A stretch of 64,000 bases of DNA from NCBI RefSeq assembly GCF_011386835.1, contig NC_088797.1, positions 40,919,583 to 40,983,582 on the forward strand, read 5' to 3'. Origin of the DNA: Chrysemys picta bellii. Taxonomy: Eukaryota; Chordata; Testudines; Emydidae. A program made the translations under genes and the position numbers. The notes under the pieces were generated by a model. The model did not search any database. It had not been told where the DNA came from and saw nothing but the letters and a program-made list of their open reading frames with translations. Each line of letters starts with the position of its first letter. Position 1 is the first letter of the stretch. This document shows, one piece after another, positions 22,801 through 35,339 of the stretch.

Positions 22801-24800
22801 AGCTAAATGGCACAGGACTTTGGTAAAAGGGGAATGGAACTTTTCCCCTCTATGTGAAATTTACAAATGTATTTTTAAATAGAAAAATGCTTACTACTCT
22901 AATCCCTGAAGTGTGGGTTACATTATTCTATAGCAAACTAAAAACTTAAAATAATGCAAACAAATATATATCCTAATGAAACTAGATGTCTGGCAAACCT
23001 CAACAATTCAAATGCCTCATGCATTCCCCTCTTCTTTATCTGTACATTGTATAAATTTATACCCGATTCTTCAGGGATATGTAAACGTGGAGTCCCACTG
23101 GCTTCAGTCTCACATTTGCCCTCTACTTCCTTTGCAGGAGTAGAAAAGCAGAGTGTGAACTCTTTGCTACAGAGACCTTTTCTGGGTGTATCAGTCTGAA
23201 AAACTCCCTGCACAAAAGTAGTGGCATGAAAATAAAATAAGAGATGAATAAGCATACTGTTTCTGCTATAAGCCAGAAAGTGGGGCTTTATTTTCTATGC
23301 TTGACAATGAGAATGACCGAAAAGGAACAGAATCCTCTCAGAAGTTCCTTCTTTAATCTTCTAACACTAATCTTGTAGTAATAATACTAAAGTAAAAATG
23401 GAATAAAGTAAAATGGGCAATGAAATACAAACATTATTTAACACCATGATATTGCAACAAGTGCTCAGCAAGCACTGAAATAACCCATCTGCAGGAGAAA
23501 TGTGGACACCACCAATAGCCTACTCATCTGCTGATGAAAGTCCATAATAGCAAAGCTTCCACTGGATTCAAGGGCAGCAGAATCAGGTCCCAAATATGAA
23601 TTCTTGGTATGAATAACAGATTTTCAGAAATACCTAAGAAGGGTAGTACCAAACTCCCACTGATAGTCAATGGAAATCGAGTAGCTAACACTTTGGTTCT
23701 TTTGAAAATGGACAGGTAAAGGATCTGAAATCCATGGAATGTACATGCGTCCTCTTAAACGCTCATTCCCTTTTACTTCTTCAGAGTTCCACTAGGAAAT
23801 CTACACATTCAAAGGCTTACAAGAGTTCTCCCCAATAGACTATGCCAGTTATCAGTGGTATCCTCCAAAGGTCAATACTCCATGACTACTAAATGGGCCA
23901 ATGTATGGTAATTATTAGAAATGGATCGGGAGCTGCAAATAAAATTCCATCCAAAATGTATGAATTCTCTTTTGGAAAGCCACTTAGCTGTCCATTTCTT
24001 TCCAAAGTGGTAGAGAGAGCATGAGCCATACAATCCCCAGGGGTGGTGTTAATGGGAGGCAGTCACATGGCTACAGCATCGTGTACAGCTCTGAAAAATT
24101 TACCTCAATGCATATTTCTGTGACTTATCCATGTCAGTTGAATAGAATGAAATACTCCAAACCAGGCTGACCTGATCAGTCAGCACATCTTATTTTCCTT
24201 CTGCAGCCCTATTATGATGGAACTCGGCATGTGGCTGTTTTTATTTTTCATTTTACAGCATTTAAAACCTTAAAGATAAGATTAACCTTCACTTCAATGC
24301 ATCTTATCGAAGATTCATGGCACTTGCTGAAATGCCAAGTGTTCTTATGCAAGTCTATGTCTCATTATAGTCAGCACTATATTTACTTGGATGCCATTCT
24401 ACATGAGTTCATTAGACTTGCTTTAACAGGGTGTATTGGAGTCAGGCTAGAGCTAGTCTCTATTCTCAAACCCTCCTTGAGCTTGGGGAAGGATCAGAAT
24501 AACAGACAGATAAGATATACAGATACACCAGCAGTCCAGACAAAATGGGGAGGAGACACGACAGGCCTGGAAATCAATGCTGAAAGTTACTCAAAGAAAT
24601 ACATCTGGAGAAGGCTTTGCAAAAGAAGCAGGAGGATATTTGTGCACAGGATTTAGACATCTGCTTCAAGTGCAGCGCTGGCATGAAGGAGACAAAGGGA
24701 GCAGCCAGGAAAAAAGACTGGGAGCAACACAGAGAACCAAAGGGAAAGCTAGTGGAAATGAAAGTAGAAATATACATGGATGCATATAGATATGACTGAA
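19810..24800. other. Intron sequence with short palindromic repeats
   Basis: Mostly unremarkable AT-rich intron. Palindromic MITE-like copies lie at about 22065-22232 (GGGGCTTGATTCACAC ... CTGAGAATCAGGCCCC) and 23618-23712 (GATTTTCAGAAATACCTAAG ... GTTCTTTTGAAAATGG). No coding region is supported. Confidence 0.5.
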
Positions 24801-24808
24801 GCATTAGC

Positions 24809-25054
24809 CAGGGGCGGCTCTATGTATTTTGCCGCCCCAGGCATGGCAGCCTTCGGGGGCATGCCTGTGGGAGATCCGCTGCTCCCGCGGCTTCGGCGTA
24901 CCCACCGCCGAAGCCGCGGGACCGACGGACCTCCCGCAGGCATGCCCCCGAAGGCTGCCTGACTGCCGCCCCCACAGTGACCAGCAGACTACCCCCCGCG
25001 GCTTGCCGCCCCAGGCACTTGGTTGGTGCGCTGGTGCCTGGAGACGCCCCTGGC
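24809..25054 (+). mobile_element. Foldback hAT-type MITE with exact 8-bp target duplication
   Basis: The element opens CAGGGGCGGCTC and closes GAGACGCCCCTG. GCATTAGC is present at 24801-24808 and 25055-25062. The interior folds on itself: 24845-24867 pairs exactly with 24937-24959, and 24884-24898 with 24906-24920, all about one centre. It shares its ends and the GCCTGGAG..C-type subterminal sequence with elements at 18.5 and 62.1 kb. Confidence 0.9.
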
Positions 25055-25062
25055 ATTAGCTG

Positions 25063-25399
25063 CCACTGTTTTGCTCCTGATCCATTGAGTCTGTCTTCCC
25101 TCCTCTTTAATCTGTACTCACCACCGTCATAGTAACGTCTTCCTGGCCAAGTCTCCAAGCCTCATCTTCCTTCATTTCTCTGCAGCATATGACTTTCTCC
25201 CACTCATTGACAGCCTGTGGACTCCTGGTTCTCTCCCAGTATCTCCTATGGCTCTCTCAGCATTTTTGATAGCAGTTCCTCTTCCTCCCCATGTCCCTCT
25301 CTGAAGGAATCTCTCAGTACTTAAATCCCCTCCTCTTCACCTTTTCTCTAGGTGATCAAAGTTACCACAGGAGCCACTCTGGAGCAGCCCAAAATTGGG
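25063..25399. other. Intron sequence, nothing recognised
   Basis: Pyrimidine-rich intron between the MITE and a CR1 fragment. Confidence 0.5.
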
Positions 25400-26170
25400 A
25401 GTTAGGAACTTTTTCCTAATGTCCAACCTAGACCTCCCTTTAAACCCTGCAGTTTAAACCCATTGTTTCTGGTTCTATCCTTAGAGGATAAGGTGAATAA
25501 GTTCTCTCCCTCCTCCTTATGACACCCTTTTAGATATCTGAAAACTGCTATCATGTCCCCTCTCAGTCTTCTCTTTTCCAAACTAAACAAACCCAGTTCT
25601 TTCAGCCTTCCTTCATAGGTCATGTTCTCAAGACCTTTAATCATTCTTGTTGCTCTTCTTTGGACCCTTTCCAATTTCTCCACATCTTTTTTAAAATGCG
25701 GCGCCCAGAACTGGACACAATACTCCAGCTGAGGCCTAACCAGAGCAGAGTAGAGCAGAAGAATGACTTCTCGTGTCTTGCTCACAACACACCTGTTAAT
25801 GCATCCCAGAATCATGTTTGCTTTTTTTGCAACAGCATCACACTGTTGACTCATATTTAGCTTGTGGTCCACTATAACCCCTAGATCCCTTTCTGCCGTA
25901 CTCCTTCCTAGACAGTCTTTTCCCATTCTGTATGTGTGAAATTGATTTTTCCTTCCTAAGTGGAGCACTTTGCATTTGTCTTTGTTAAACTTCATCCTGT
26001 TTAACTCAGACCATTTCTCCAATTTGTCCAGATCATTTTGAATTATGACCCTGTCCTCCAAAGTACTTGCAATCCCTCCCAGTTTGGTATCATCCGCAAA
26101 CTTAATAAGCGTACTTTCTATGCCAATATCTAAGTCGTTGATGAAGATATTGAACAGAGCCGGTCCTCCA
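25400..26170 (-). repeat. CR1 LINE fragment (ORF2 RT C-terminal part)
   Basis: On the minus strand 26061-25402 is open for 219 codons: LEKWSELNRMKFNKDKCKVL, the LGVIVDHKLNMS motif, [25 protein letters not shown] and [20 protein letters not shown], all standard CR1 RT C-terminal sequence. Upstream (26135-26062) the RT motif C region is readable but broken. The last ~130 bp of 3'UTR is missing and the 5' side is truncated at 26170, where an oppositely oriented CR1 begins. Confidence 0.88.
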
Positions 26171-26524
26171 GATCAAGAGGAGCCAGTTGAGGTGGTTTTG
26201 ACACCTGATAAGGATGCCCCCTGGGAGGCTTCTGTTGGAACTCTACCAGGCACATCCCACTGGGTAGAGGCCCTGACGCCGACCCAGCACACGCTGGAGG
26301 GATTATATCTCCCGGATGGCCTGGGAATGCTGGGAAATCCCCAAGGAGGATCTGGAACCTGCTGTGGAGGAAAGGGAGGTCTGGTCCTCTCTACTCCACA
26401 GGTACTAATGCGGAGAGTGGACTAGATGATACATCTGAGGGAAGGGAGCAGAAGGAGACTCCACCAATTGGAAGGCATGAGATGCACTGTCCTAGGGATG
26501 GGGGTTCCATGACCACCGCTCCCA

Positions 26525-27034
26525 AGAGAAGGAGGAGGATGGTGGTGGTCGGGGACTCCCTCCTCAGGAGGACTGAGTCATCTATCTGCTGCCCCAACTG
26601 AGAAAACCGAGAGGTCTGCTGCTTGCCAGGATTCACAATATGACGGAGAGACTGCCGAGACTCATCAAGCCCTCGGATCGCTACCCCTTCCTGCTTCTCA
26701 CGTGGGCACCAATGATACTGCCAAGAATGACCTTGAGCAGATCACTGCAGACTACGTGGCTCTGGGAAGAAGGATAAAGGAGTTTGAGGTGCAAGTGGTG
26801 TTCTTGTCCATCCTCCCTGTGGAAGGAAAAGGCCCAGGTACAGACCGTCGAATTGTGGAAGTCAACAAATGGCTACACAGGTGGTGTCGTAGAGAAGGCT
26901 TTGGATTCTTCGACCATGGGATGGTGTTCCAAGAAGGAGGAGTGCTAGGCAGAGACGGGCTCCACCTAATGAAGAGAGGGAAGAGCATCTTCGCAAGCAG
27001 GATGGCTAACCTAGTGAGGAGGGCTTTAAACTAG
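26525..27034 (+). pseudogene. CR1 ORF1 fragment, SGNH/esterase domain
   Basis: Esterase-type blocks are visible: VVVGDSLLRRTE (GDS block, about 26542), THVGTNDT-like GTND at 26702-26713, and DGLHLMKRG near 26955 (catalytic Asp-x-x-His block). CR1 ORF1 proteins carry this domain beside an N-terminal zinc finger and coiled coil, which are absent here. The frame is broken by stops in the 26590-26640 stretch, so GDS and GTND blocks are in different frames. From 26702 to 27034 it is open for 110 codons. Confidence 0.8.
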
Positions 27035-27070
27035 GTTCACCGGGGGAAGGAGACCAAAGCCCTGAGGTAA

Positions 27071-28453
27071 GTGGGGAAATGGGATACCAGGAGGAAGCAT
27101 GAGCAGGAGAGTGCAAGAGGGGAGGACTCCTGTCTCAGATTGAGAAAGCTGGACAATCAGCAAGTTATCTTAAGTGCCTATACACAAATGCAAGAAGCCT
27201 GGGAAACAAGCAGGGAGAACTGGAAGTCCTGGCACAGTCAAGGAACTATGATTGTCATTGGAATAACAGAGACTTGGTGGGATAACTCACATGACTGGAG
27301 TACTGTCATGGATGGATATAAACTGTTCAGGAAGGACAGGCAGGGCAGAAAAGGTGGGGGAGTTGCATTGTATGTAAGAGAGGAGTATGACTGCTCAGAG
27401 CTCCGGTATGAAACTGCAGAAAAACCTGAGAGTCTCTGGATTAAGTTTAGAAGTGTGAGCAACAAGGGTGATGTCATGGTGAGAGTCTGCTATAGACTAC
27501 CAGACCAAGGGGATGAGGTGGACGAGGCTTTCTTCTGGCAAGTAGCAGAAGTTACTAGATCGCAGGCCCTGGTTCTCATGGGAGACTTTAATCACCCTGA
27601 TATCTGCTGGGAGAGCAATACAGCGGTGCACAGACAATCCAGGAAGTTTTTGGAAAGTGTAGGGGACAATTTCCTGGTGCAAGTGCTGGAGGAACCAACT
27701 AGGGACAGAGCTCTTCTTGACCTGCTGCTCACAAACCGGGAACAATTAGGGGAAGCAAAAGTGGATGGGAATCTGGGAGGCAATGACCATGAGATGGCTG
27801 AGTTCAGGATCCTGACACAAGGAAGAAAGGAGAGCAGCAGAATACGGACCCTGGACTTCAGAAAAGCAGACTTTGACTCCCTCAGGGAACTGATGGGCAG
27901 GATCCCCTGGGAGAATAACATGAGGGGGAAAGGAGTCCAGAAGAGCTGGCTGTATTTTAAAGAATCCTTATTGAGGGTTCAGGAAAAAAACATCCCGATG
28001 TGTAGAAAGAACAGTAAATATGGCAGGCGACCAGCTTGGCTTAACAGTGAAATCCTTGCTGATCTTAAACGCAAAAAAGAAGCTTACAAGAAGTGGAAGA
28101 TTGGACAAATGACCAGGGAGGACTATAAAAATATTGCTCAGGCATGCAGGAGTGAAATCAGGAAGGCCAAATCACACTTGGAGTTGCAGCTAGCAAGAGA
28201 TGTTAAGAGTAACAAGAAGGGTTTCTTCAGGTATGTTAGCAACAAGAAGAGAGTCAAGGAAAGTGTGGGCCCCTTACTGAATGAGGGAGGCAACCTAGTG
28301 ACAGAGGATATGGAAAAAGCTAATGTACTCAATGCTTTTTTGCCTCTGTCTTCACACACAAGGTCAGCTCCCAGACTGCTGCACTGGGCAGCACAGTATG
28401 GGGAGAAGGTGACCAGCCCTCTGTGGAGAAAGAAGTGGTTCGGGACTATTTAG
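27071..28453 (+). pseudogene. CR1 ORF2, endonuclease and linker part
   Basis: This 460-codon open frame covers most of the APE-type endonuclease: GITETWW (catalytic Glu), the VCYRLPDQ region, LMGDFNHPDICW (Asp and Asn), LDLLLTNREQLG, and GGNDHEMAEF (catalytic His). The N-terminal NARSL motif is read in another frame because of a small deletion near 27250. A second frameshift near 28340 separates it from the reverse transcriptase. The linker (LNSEILADLKRKKEAYKKWK) is typical of CR1. Confidence 0.9.
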
Positions 28454-29926
28454 AAAAACTGGACGAGCACAAGTCCATGGGGCCGGATGCACTGCATCCG
28501 AGGGTGCTAAAGGAGTTGGTGGATGTGATTGCAGAGCCATTGGCCATTATCTTTGAAAACTCATGGTGATCGGGGGAGGTCCCGGATGACTGGAAAAAGG
28601 CTAATGAAGTGCCCATCTTTAAAAAAGGGAAGAAGGAGGATCCAGGGAACTACAGGCCAGTCAGCCTCACCTCAGTCCCTGGAAAAATCATGGAGCAGGT
28701 CCTCAAGGAATCAACTCTGAAGCACTTAAAGGAGAGGCAAGTGATCAGGAACAGTCAGCATGGATTCACCAAGGGCAAGTCATGCCTGACTAACCTAATT
28801 GCCTTCTATGATGAGATAACTGGCTCTGTGGATGAGGGGAAAGCAGTGAATGTGTTATTCCTTGACTTTAGCAAAGCTTTTGATACTGTCTCCCACAGTA
28901 TTCTTGCCAGCAAGTTAAAGAAGTATGGGCTGGATGAATGGACTATAAGGTGAATAGAAAGCTGGCTAGATCGTCGGGCTCAACGGGTAGTGATCAACGG
29001 CTCCATGTCTAGTTGGCAGCCGGTTTCAAGTGGAGTGCCCCAAGGATCGGTCCTGGGGGTGGTTTTGTTCAATATCTTCATTAATGATCTGAAGGATGGC
29101 GTGGACTGCACTCTCAGCAAGTTTGCAGATGACACTAAACTGGGAGGAATGGTAGATACGCTGGAGGGTAGGGATAGGATACAGAGGGACCTAGACAAAT
29201 TAGAGGATTGGGCCAAAAGAAACCTGATGAGGTTCAACAAGGACAAGTGCAGAGTCCTGCACTTAGGACGGAAGAATCCCATTCACGGTTACAGACTAGG
29301 GACCGAATGGCTAGGAAGCAGTTCTGCAGAAAAGGACCTAGGGGTTACAGTGGACGAGAAACTGGATATGAGTCAACCGTGTGCCCTTGCTGCCAAGAAG
29401 ACTAATGGCATTTTGGGCTGTATAAGTAGGGGTATTGCCAGCAGATCAAGGGATGTGATCATTCCCCTCTATTCGACATTGGTGAGGCCTCATCTGGAGT
29501 ACTGTATCCAGTTTTGGGCTCCAGACTACAAGAAGGATGTGGAAAAATTGGAAAGAGTCCAACGGAGGGCAACAAAAATTATTAGGGGACTGGAGCACAT
29601 GACTTATGAGGAGAGGATGAGGGAACTGGGATTGTTTAGTCTGCAGAAGAGAAGAATGAGGGGGGATTTGATAGCTGCTTTCAACTACCTGAAAGGGGGT
29701 GGCAAAGAGGATGGATCTAGACTGTTTTCAGTGGTACCTGATGACAGAACAAGGACTAATGGTCTCAAGTTGCAGAGGGGGAGGTTTAGGTTGGATTATT
29801 AGGAAAAACTTTTTCACTAGGAGGGTGGTGAAGCACTGGAATGGGTTACCTAGGGAAGTGGTGGAATCTCCTTCCTTAGAGGTTTTTAAGGTAAGGCTTG
29901 TCAAAGCCCTGCCTGGGATGATTTAG
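28454..29926 (+). pseudogene. CR1 ORF2, reverse transcriptase and C-terminus
   Basis: Reverse-transcriptase blocks in order: [20 protein letters not shown] (about 28650), [13 protein letters not shown] (motif A, about 28860), [20 protein letters not shown] (motif B, about 29028), [10 protein letters not shown] (motif C with intact Asp-Asp, about 29120), then [39 protein letters not shown] and [20 protein letters not shown]. Stops at 28567-28569 and 28951-28953 and a frame change near 29795 inactivate it. CR1 elements reverse-transcribe their own RNA at the target site; this copy cannot. Confidence 0.92.
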
Positions 29927-30479
29927 TTGGGAATTGGTCCTGCTTTGAGCAGGGGGTTGGACTAGATGACCTTCTGAGGTCCCTTCCAATCCTGAAATTC
30001 TATGATTCTATGATACTCTCCATGCTGCCACTGCAACCCTCACCAGGAAAAGTGGCATAAAGGAAAAAGAAGAAGGGCCTGAGATTGTTGGCAGAAGATA
30101 TGGGGGAGAGAAATGGGCCTGATTTTGTTTACACTTATATGATGTAAATCAGTTAAATCAATGGAGATACAGCAATAAAATAGGTGTAAGCAAGAGGATA
30201 ATTAGAATTCTTGTTATGGTTTGTTGTTTATGTTGGTACATTAGGTATCTCCAAAGGGGTTTTCTCTCCACATATTAATCTGTTTTTATAACTGATAAGA
30301 CATAGGGCTGAAACCTAAGCGTGAGTGCTGTAAATGAATATTACCACTCTGTTTCCAAATCAAATGGCACTTGCTCTCACCCCATTGAAATATTTAAGAC
30401 AGCTTGTTAAAATGTAAAAATGTTAAAACTTTTTTATTTAATTCCGCATTGAAGGGTACATGCAATGTTTTCCCCATGT

Positions 30480-31820
30480 CGTGTTAGAGTTCTTTGAAGG
30501 GGTCAACAAACATGTGGACAAGGGGGATCCAGTGGACATAGTGTATTTAGATTTCCAGAAAGTCTTTGACAAGGTCCCTCACCAAAGGCTCTTACGTAAA
30601 TTAAGCTGTCATGGGATAAAAGGGAAGGTCCTTTCATGGATTGAGAACTGGTTAAAAGACCGGGAACAAAGGGTAGGAATTAATGGTAAATTCTCAGAAT
30701 GGGGAGGGGTAACTAGTGGTGTTCCACAAGGGTCAGTCCTCGGACCAATCCTATTCAACTTATTTATAAATGATCTGGAGAAAGGGGTAAACAGTGAGGT
30801 GGCAAAGTTTGCAGATGATACTAAACTGCTCAAGATAGTTAAGACCAAAGCAGACTGCGACGAACTTCAAAAAGATCTCACAAAACTAAGTGACTGGGCA
30901 ACAAAATGTCAAATGAAATTTAATGTGGATAAATGTAAAGTAATGCATTGGAAAACATAACCCCAACTATACATACAATATGATGGGGGCTAATTTAGCT
31001 GCAAGTAGTCAGGAAAAAGATCTTGGAGTCATCATGGATAGTTCTCTGAAGAGGTCCACCCAGTGTGCAGAGGCGGTCAAAAAAGCAAACAGGATGTTAG
31101 GGATCATTAAAAAGGGGATAGAGAATAAGACTGAGAATATATAATTGCCCTTATATAAATCGATGGTACGCCCACATCTCGAATACTGCATACAGATGTG
31201 GTCTCCTCATCTCAAAAAAGATATACTGGCATTAGAAAAGGTTCAGAAAAGGGCAACTAAAATGATTAGGGGTTTGGAACGGGTCCCATATGAGGAAAGA
31301 TTAAAGAGGCTAGGACTCTTCAGCTTGGAAAAGAGGAGACTAAGGGGGGATATGATAGAGGCATATAAAATCATGAGTGATGTGGAGAAAGTGGATAAGG
31401 AAAAGTTATTTACTTATTCCCATAATACAAGAACTAGGGATCACCAAATGAAATTAATAGGCAGCAGGTTTAAAACAAATACAAGGAAGTTCTTCTTCAC
31501 GCAGCGCACAGTCAACTTGTGGAACTCCTTACCTGAAGAGATTGTGAAGGCTAGGACTATAACAGCGTTTAAAAGAGAAATGGATAAATTCATAGTGGTT
31601 AAGTCCATTAATGGCTATTAGCCAGGATGGGTAAGGAATAGTGTCCCTAGCCTCTGTTTGTCAGAGGATGGAGATGGATAGCAGGAGAGAGATCACTTGA
31701 TCATTGCCTGTTAGGTCCACTCCCTCTGGGGCACCTGACATTGGCCACTGTCGGTAGACAGGATACTGGGCTAGATGGACCTTTGGTCTGACCCGGTACA
31801 GCCGTTCTTATGTTCTTATG
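30480..31820 (+). mobile_element. 5'-truncated CR1-type LINE, different subfamily
   Basis: The copy begins within RT: FFEGVNKHVDKGDPVDIVYL, then [20 protein letters not shown] and KFADDTKLL, open from 30460 to 30960. It shifts frame near 30960 and has a stop at 31141-31143. It resumes at 31145-31621 with [20 protein letters not shown] and [11 protein letters not shown], ending at SINGY. The 3'UTR ends with GTTCTTATGTTCTTATG near 31820, distinct from the copy just upstream. Confidence 0.92.
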
Positions 31821-32320
31821 TAGTGGAACTTCAAAGGTGACAACAGTACAATGCAGAGAGCTCTCCAGGAATGAGGTGGTAGAAAGCTCTTCTGCCCTAC
31901 TTGCTATATTCCTGTAGATTACACCAGGAAAGCTGGTTGTTACAAACATCTGGTCAATACAACACATAAATCAAGGTGGATCAAGCTTTCAAAATGTTAC
32001 AAAACCGTGGCCAAAAAAGAAAGGACTGTTCAGCATTTGTTGGTTACATCTTCTGCACAGCAGGAACCCCATACTGAGATGCTCAAACTGACTGAGAACG
32101 ATATCCTGGCAATTATTCCAATTAATTTCCTGGATCAATCAACACAGAAGTTATACTTGGGAAATACTCTTTATAAAAATATCAGCCTCATCACTACAGT
32201 TCAGTTGTGACTCTTATCTTTGGCTGCACTTTTTCAAAAGCCACAAAGCAGATATCAAGTTTATTTAATGACATGGGACTTTTTATTTTATGCAGTGAAA
32301 CAAATTATGCTAAGGACCAG

Positions 32321-33231
32321 TGTGATAAATGAAGGGGGGCGGGGTAGCTCCTTTTTATGGACACCCAGCCAGCCAGTTAGCTATAAAGTCCCTCTTGGTG
32401 GCTGTTCTCTGCTTGCTTTACCTGTAAGCAGAGGAAAAAAAAGAAAAGAAAAGGGCACCTGACCAAAAGAGCCAATAGGAAGACTAGAACTTTTGGGAAA
32501 GAAGCTTTCCCTTTGTGTCTGTGGTTGTTCTCCAGAGAGCGGAGACACAGAGAGCAGCAATGCTGTAAGCAGCTTGAAGCCAGGTATGGTCATAAATCAT
32601 CAGATCATACCTAGAACAACTTATCTGGAACTCCCAAATGTGTAAATAGATCAGGAATATTTCGAAAGACGTGATTAGAGTTATTTCTGTTTATTTCTTA
32701 TGGCTAATGGACTCCTCTGTGCTAACCCCAGATGCTTTTGTTTGCTTGTAACCTTTATGCTGAACCCCCAAGAAAGCTATTTTGGGTGCTTAATTTTTGG
32801 AATTGCTCTTTTAAAATCTAGCAAAAGCCTAAGTTCCAGATGTATTTTCTTTCTTTTTTGTTTTTAATAAAATTTACTTTTTAAAGAACAAGATTGAATT
32901 TTTGGTGTCCTAAGAGGTTTGTGCATATGTTGTTTGATTAGCTGGTAGCAACAGCTAATTTCCTTTGTTTTCTTTCTCAGCTCTTCCCCGGAAGGAGGAT
33001 GAAAGGGCTAGAGGGTACACCACAGGAAGGAATTCCCAATTGCTTCTTCCTGGGTCCAAGGGGTTTTTTTGCATTTGGGTGGTGGCAGCGTGTATCAAGC
33101 CAAGGACAGAGAAAAGCTGTAACCTTGGGAGTTTAATATAAGCCTGGAGTGGCAAGTATTAATTTTTAAAATCCTTGTGGGCCTCCCACCATCTGCACTC
33201 AAAGTGCCAGAATGGGGATTCAGTCTTGACA
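32321..33231 (+). mobile_element. Solo ERV-type LTR
   Basis: The segment starts TGTGATAAATGAAGGGG and ends CAGTCTTGACA, giving TG...CA ends over about 910 bp. A polyadenylation signal AATAAA lies at 32866-32871 in a T-rich context. The flanks (accag, acagg) do not form a clear target duplication. No internal genes are attached. This is an old proviral remnant. Confidence 0.6.
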
Positions 33232-33239
33232 ACAGGTAT

Positions 33240-34460
33240 GTTTTGAATGTGACTGTGGTGCCTAATATTGATTGTAAAGTTAGTTGGGGACACCGCTAGT
33301 CACTCCTACCTGATTGTGTCATTCCTGAGTCTGTTAACTTCAAGAGAGTGAGCAAAACTCTAGTAGATGACCTGACACGTTTCTGTGTAATTGTAAGTAT
33401 CAAATTTTATGACGTACAATGCCACATGTTTAAGGCATTCCAACGATCTTTAAAACCCATTCTACAGTAATTCATGTCACTTGTACTGCACTACTACTCA
33501 CTCGCATGGAAGACCAAAGGAAAAAAACCATTTACAGGAGGGGAACAATTTAGCACAAATTATTAAATGTTACTTTTCAGCTTGTCTTATGCAAAAGGCA
33601 ATGGCCCATTCTTTTCTTAAAGAACTAAGACAGCCTCAGTGTGATCTACTAACAGGGGAATTGTTCGCTTTGGGCAGCACTTAATCAAAGCAGCTCACCT
33701 TGCAGAATACATACAGTTCTTAGGTTCTCAGAAACAAAGTACAGAAAAACTCAGCAATTTTAGAAGCTTTAGTGCTTTGGTTAGATGCAGGTGTTAGAAA
33801 GAACATGAGCAGGATGCATAACAAGGGTAGGGACTATCTCTTCATATGGAACTGATCCAATGCCCATTGATGTCAATGGAAACACTCCCATTGCCTTAAT
33901 TGTGATTTGGGTCAATCCCTGACTGAGCTATTGATCAGCCAAATCTTGTTGTGGCAAGGGTGAAGGTTTGTGATTCCCAGATCTTTCAAGGATTGCTTTA
34001 AAATTTCCTATGTGCACACAAATGCCTTCTGAAGTGAATTCCTTTTGTCAGGATGTCTAAAGATCTGTTTAGAAAAGACAGGAGATATATACAGTCTTAG
34101 TACTTTCAGTTCACAGCAGGAACTGGCACTCAAGAATACTATTGAAAGATAGGTGGTAAGCCATATAATTTAGGTATGTCCATCATACTTTATCAATACA
34201 GTTGTTTCTAAAATTCTCAGTTTTATCACTATTTTGTGGTTCTGTTCTCTCTACATGTGGTTGAATTATTGCTGAGTAATTATATGATCACAAACACTTT
34301 ACCATGCTTGCAAATGAAAATAAAACAATTCTATTAAAATATGGCATCATGTGACTTTTAACGTTTTTGTCCAAAACTTAAATTTTTTTTCCAAGATCAA
34401 AGGCACAACTTTCCCCATACTTCACCATGGCAACCACCCAGGCACTGTGAATTCCAATCA
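33240..34460. other. Intron sequence, nothing recognised
   Basis: AT-rich intron. A palindrome-like piece (CTGATCCAATGCCCATTGAT ... GATTTGGGTCAATCCC) lies at 33849-33918. Confidence 0.5.
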
Positions 34461-34475
34461 GAGATTACAAATAAT

Positions 34476-34631
34476 TAAGGCTACAAGCCGGTCATGGATG
34501 CTGTGATTTTACGTGACTTCCACGACTTCAGTCTCAGGTGGTGGGGCTCCAGCTTCTGTGATTTATTGTTTACTGCCCGCATCCTGTCCATGACTTTTAG
34601 GAAAAATACCCAGGCCAAAATCTTAGCCTTA
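34476..34631. mobile_element. Short hAT-like MITE with 8-bp target duplication
   Basis: Ends TAAGGCTA and TTAGCCTTA are inverted. CAAATAAT occurs at 34468-34475 and 34632-34639 (9 bp identical if the preceding A is counted). The interior has GTCATGGATGCTGTGA and CTGTCCATGACTTTTAGG inverted words. Non-coding. Confidence 0.75.
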
Positions 34632-35339
34632 CAAATAATGAATAGTCAAAGTGAATATTTTTTGAACTACATCTGGACTGAATTATTATTGTATGAAGTA
34701 TTTGCGACATAGTTTTGAATAAATAAGAAAGGAGTACACTCAAAGTCTGTGAATCATTCACAATCAGAAAAAGGAGCTAAATTTGCTGATTTATTAACTA
34801 TCAATAGATTGCTCTACTCTAGCTAAGAGTTCAAGATGCTAATAATACCTGGAAATGGCATTTCTATGTATTATAGGCAGGTATGGTAACACCACCTATT
34901 ATTTAGGTTGCACATAACTTCCCACTATAAGACCCTGTTTTCAGCTGCTTATACCTTTGCCAGACCTTAACCATTTGGACTGAATGTTCTCACTGTCTGA
35001 CTCAGGCTAAGATTTTCTGAAATGTTTCAGTCAAAACAGTTTAGACATTTCTGAGAGAGAGGCTGTGAAAATACAGTTGTTTTGCAATGTTAACAAAAAT
35101 CTGGTGACTTTTTTTTGAGACGACTTCATGATTTGGAGCAGGGAGTTAAAATTTGCCAAGGTGGGGAGCCTTTGTGTCAGAAATGTGCCTTTTGCCATCT
35201 TTGTGAAAATCCACTCCAATTTAGGCAAATTATAAGATGTTGAAAAACTGAAGTTCACATATGCTCAATAGAGACTTCTTAGAATCTTCAGCGATTTTTA
35301 GGAGTTAAACTCTATCTTCACTGAGCATGCTCCATCCTG

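Larger units (their letters stand above)
26171..30015 (+). mobile_element. Nearly full-length CR1 LINE, inactivated
   Basis: In order: the ORF1 C-terminal esterase-like domain (to 27031), ORF2 endonuclease (about 27160-27830), linker, reverse transcriptase (about 28450-29400), ORF2 C-terminus and 3'UTR, ending with AATTCTATGATTCTATGATA near 30015. The 5' end, including the ORF1 N-terminus, is missing. Frameshifts and stops break both ORFs, so it is not mobile. Sequence is otherwise well preserved, suggesting a fairly young insertion relative to the other CR1 copies here. Confidence 0.93.
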
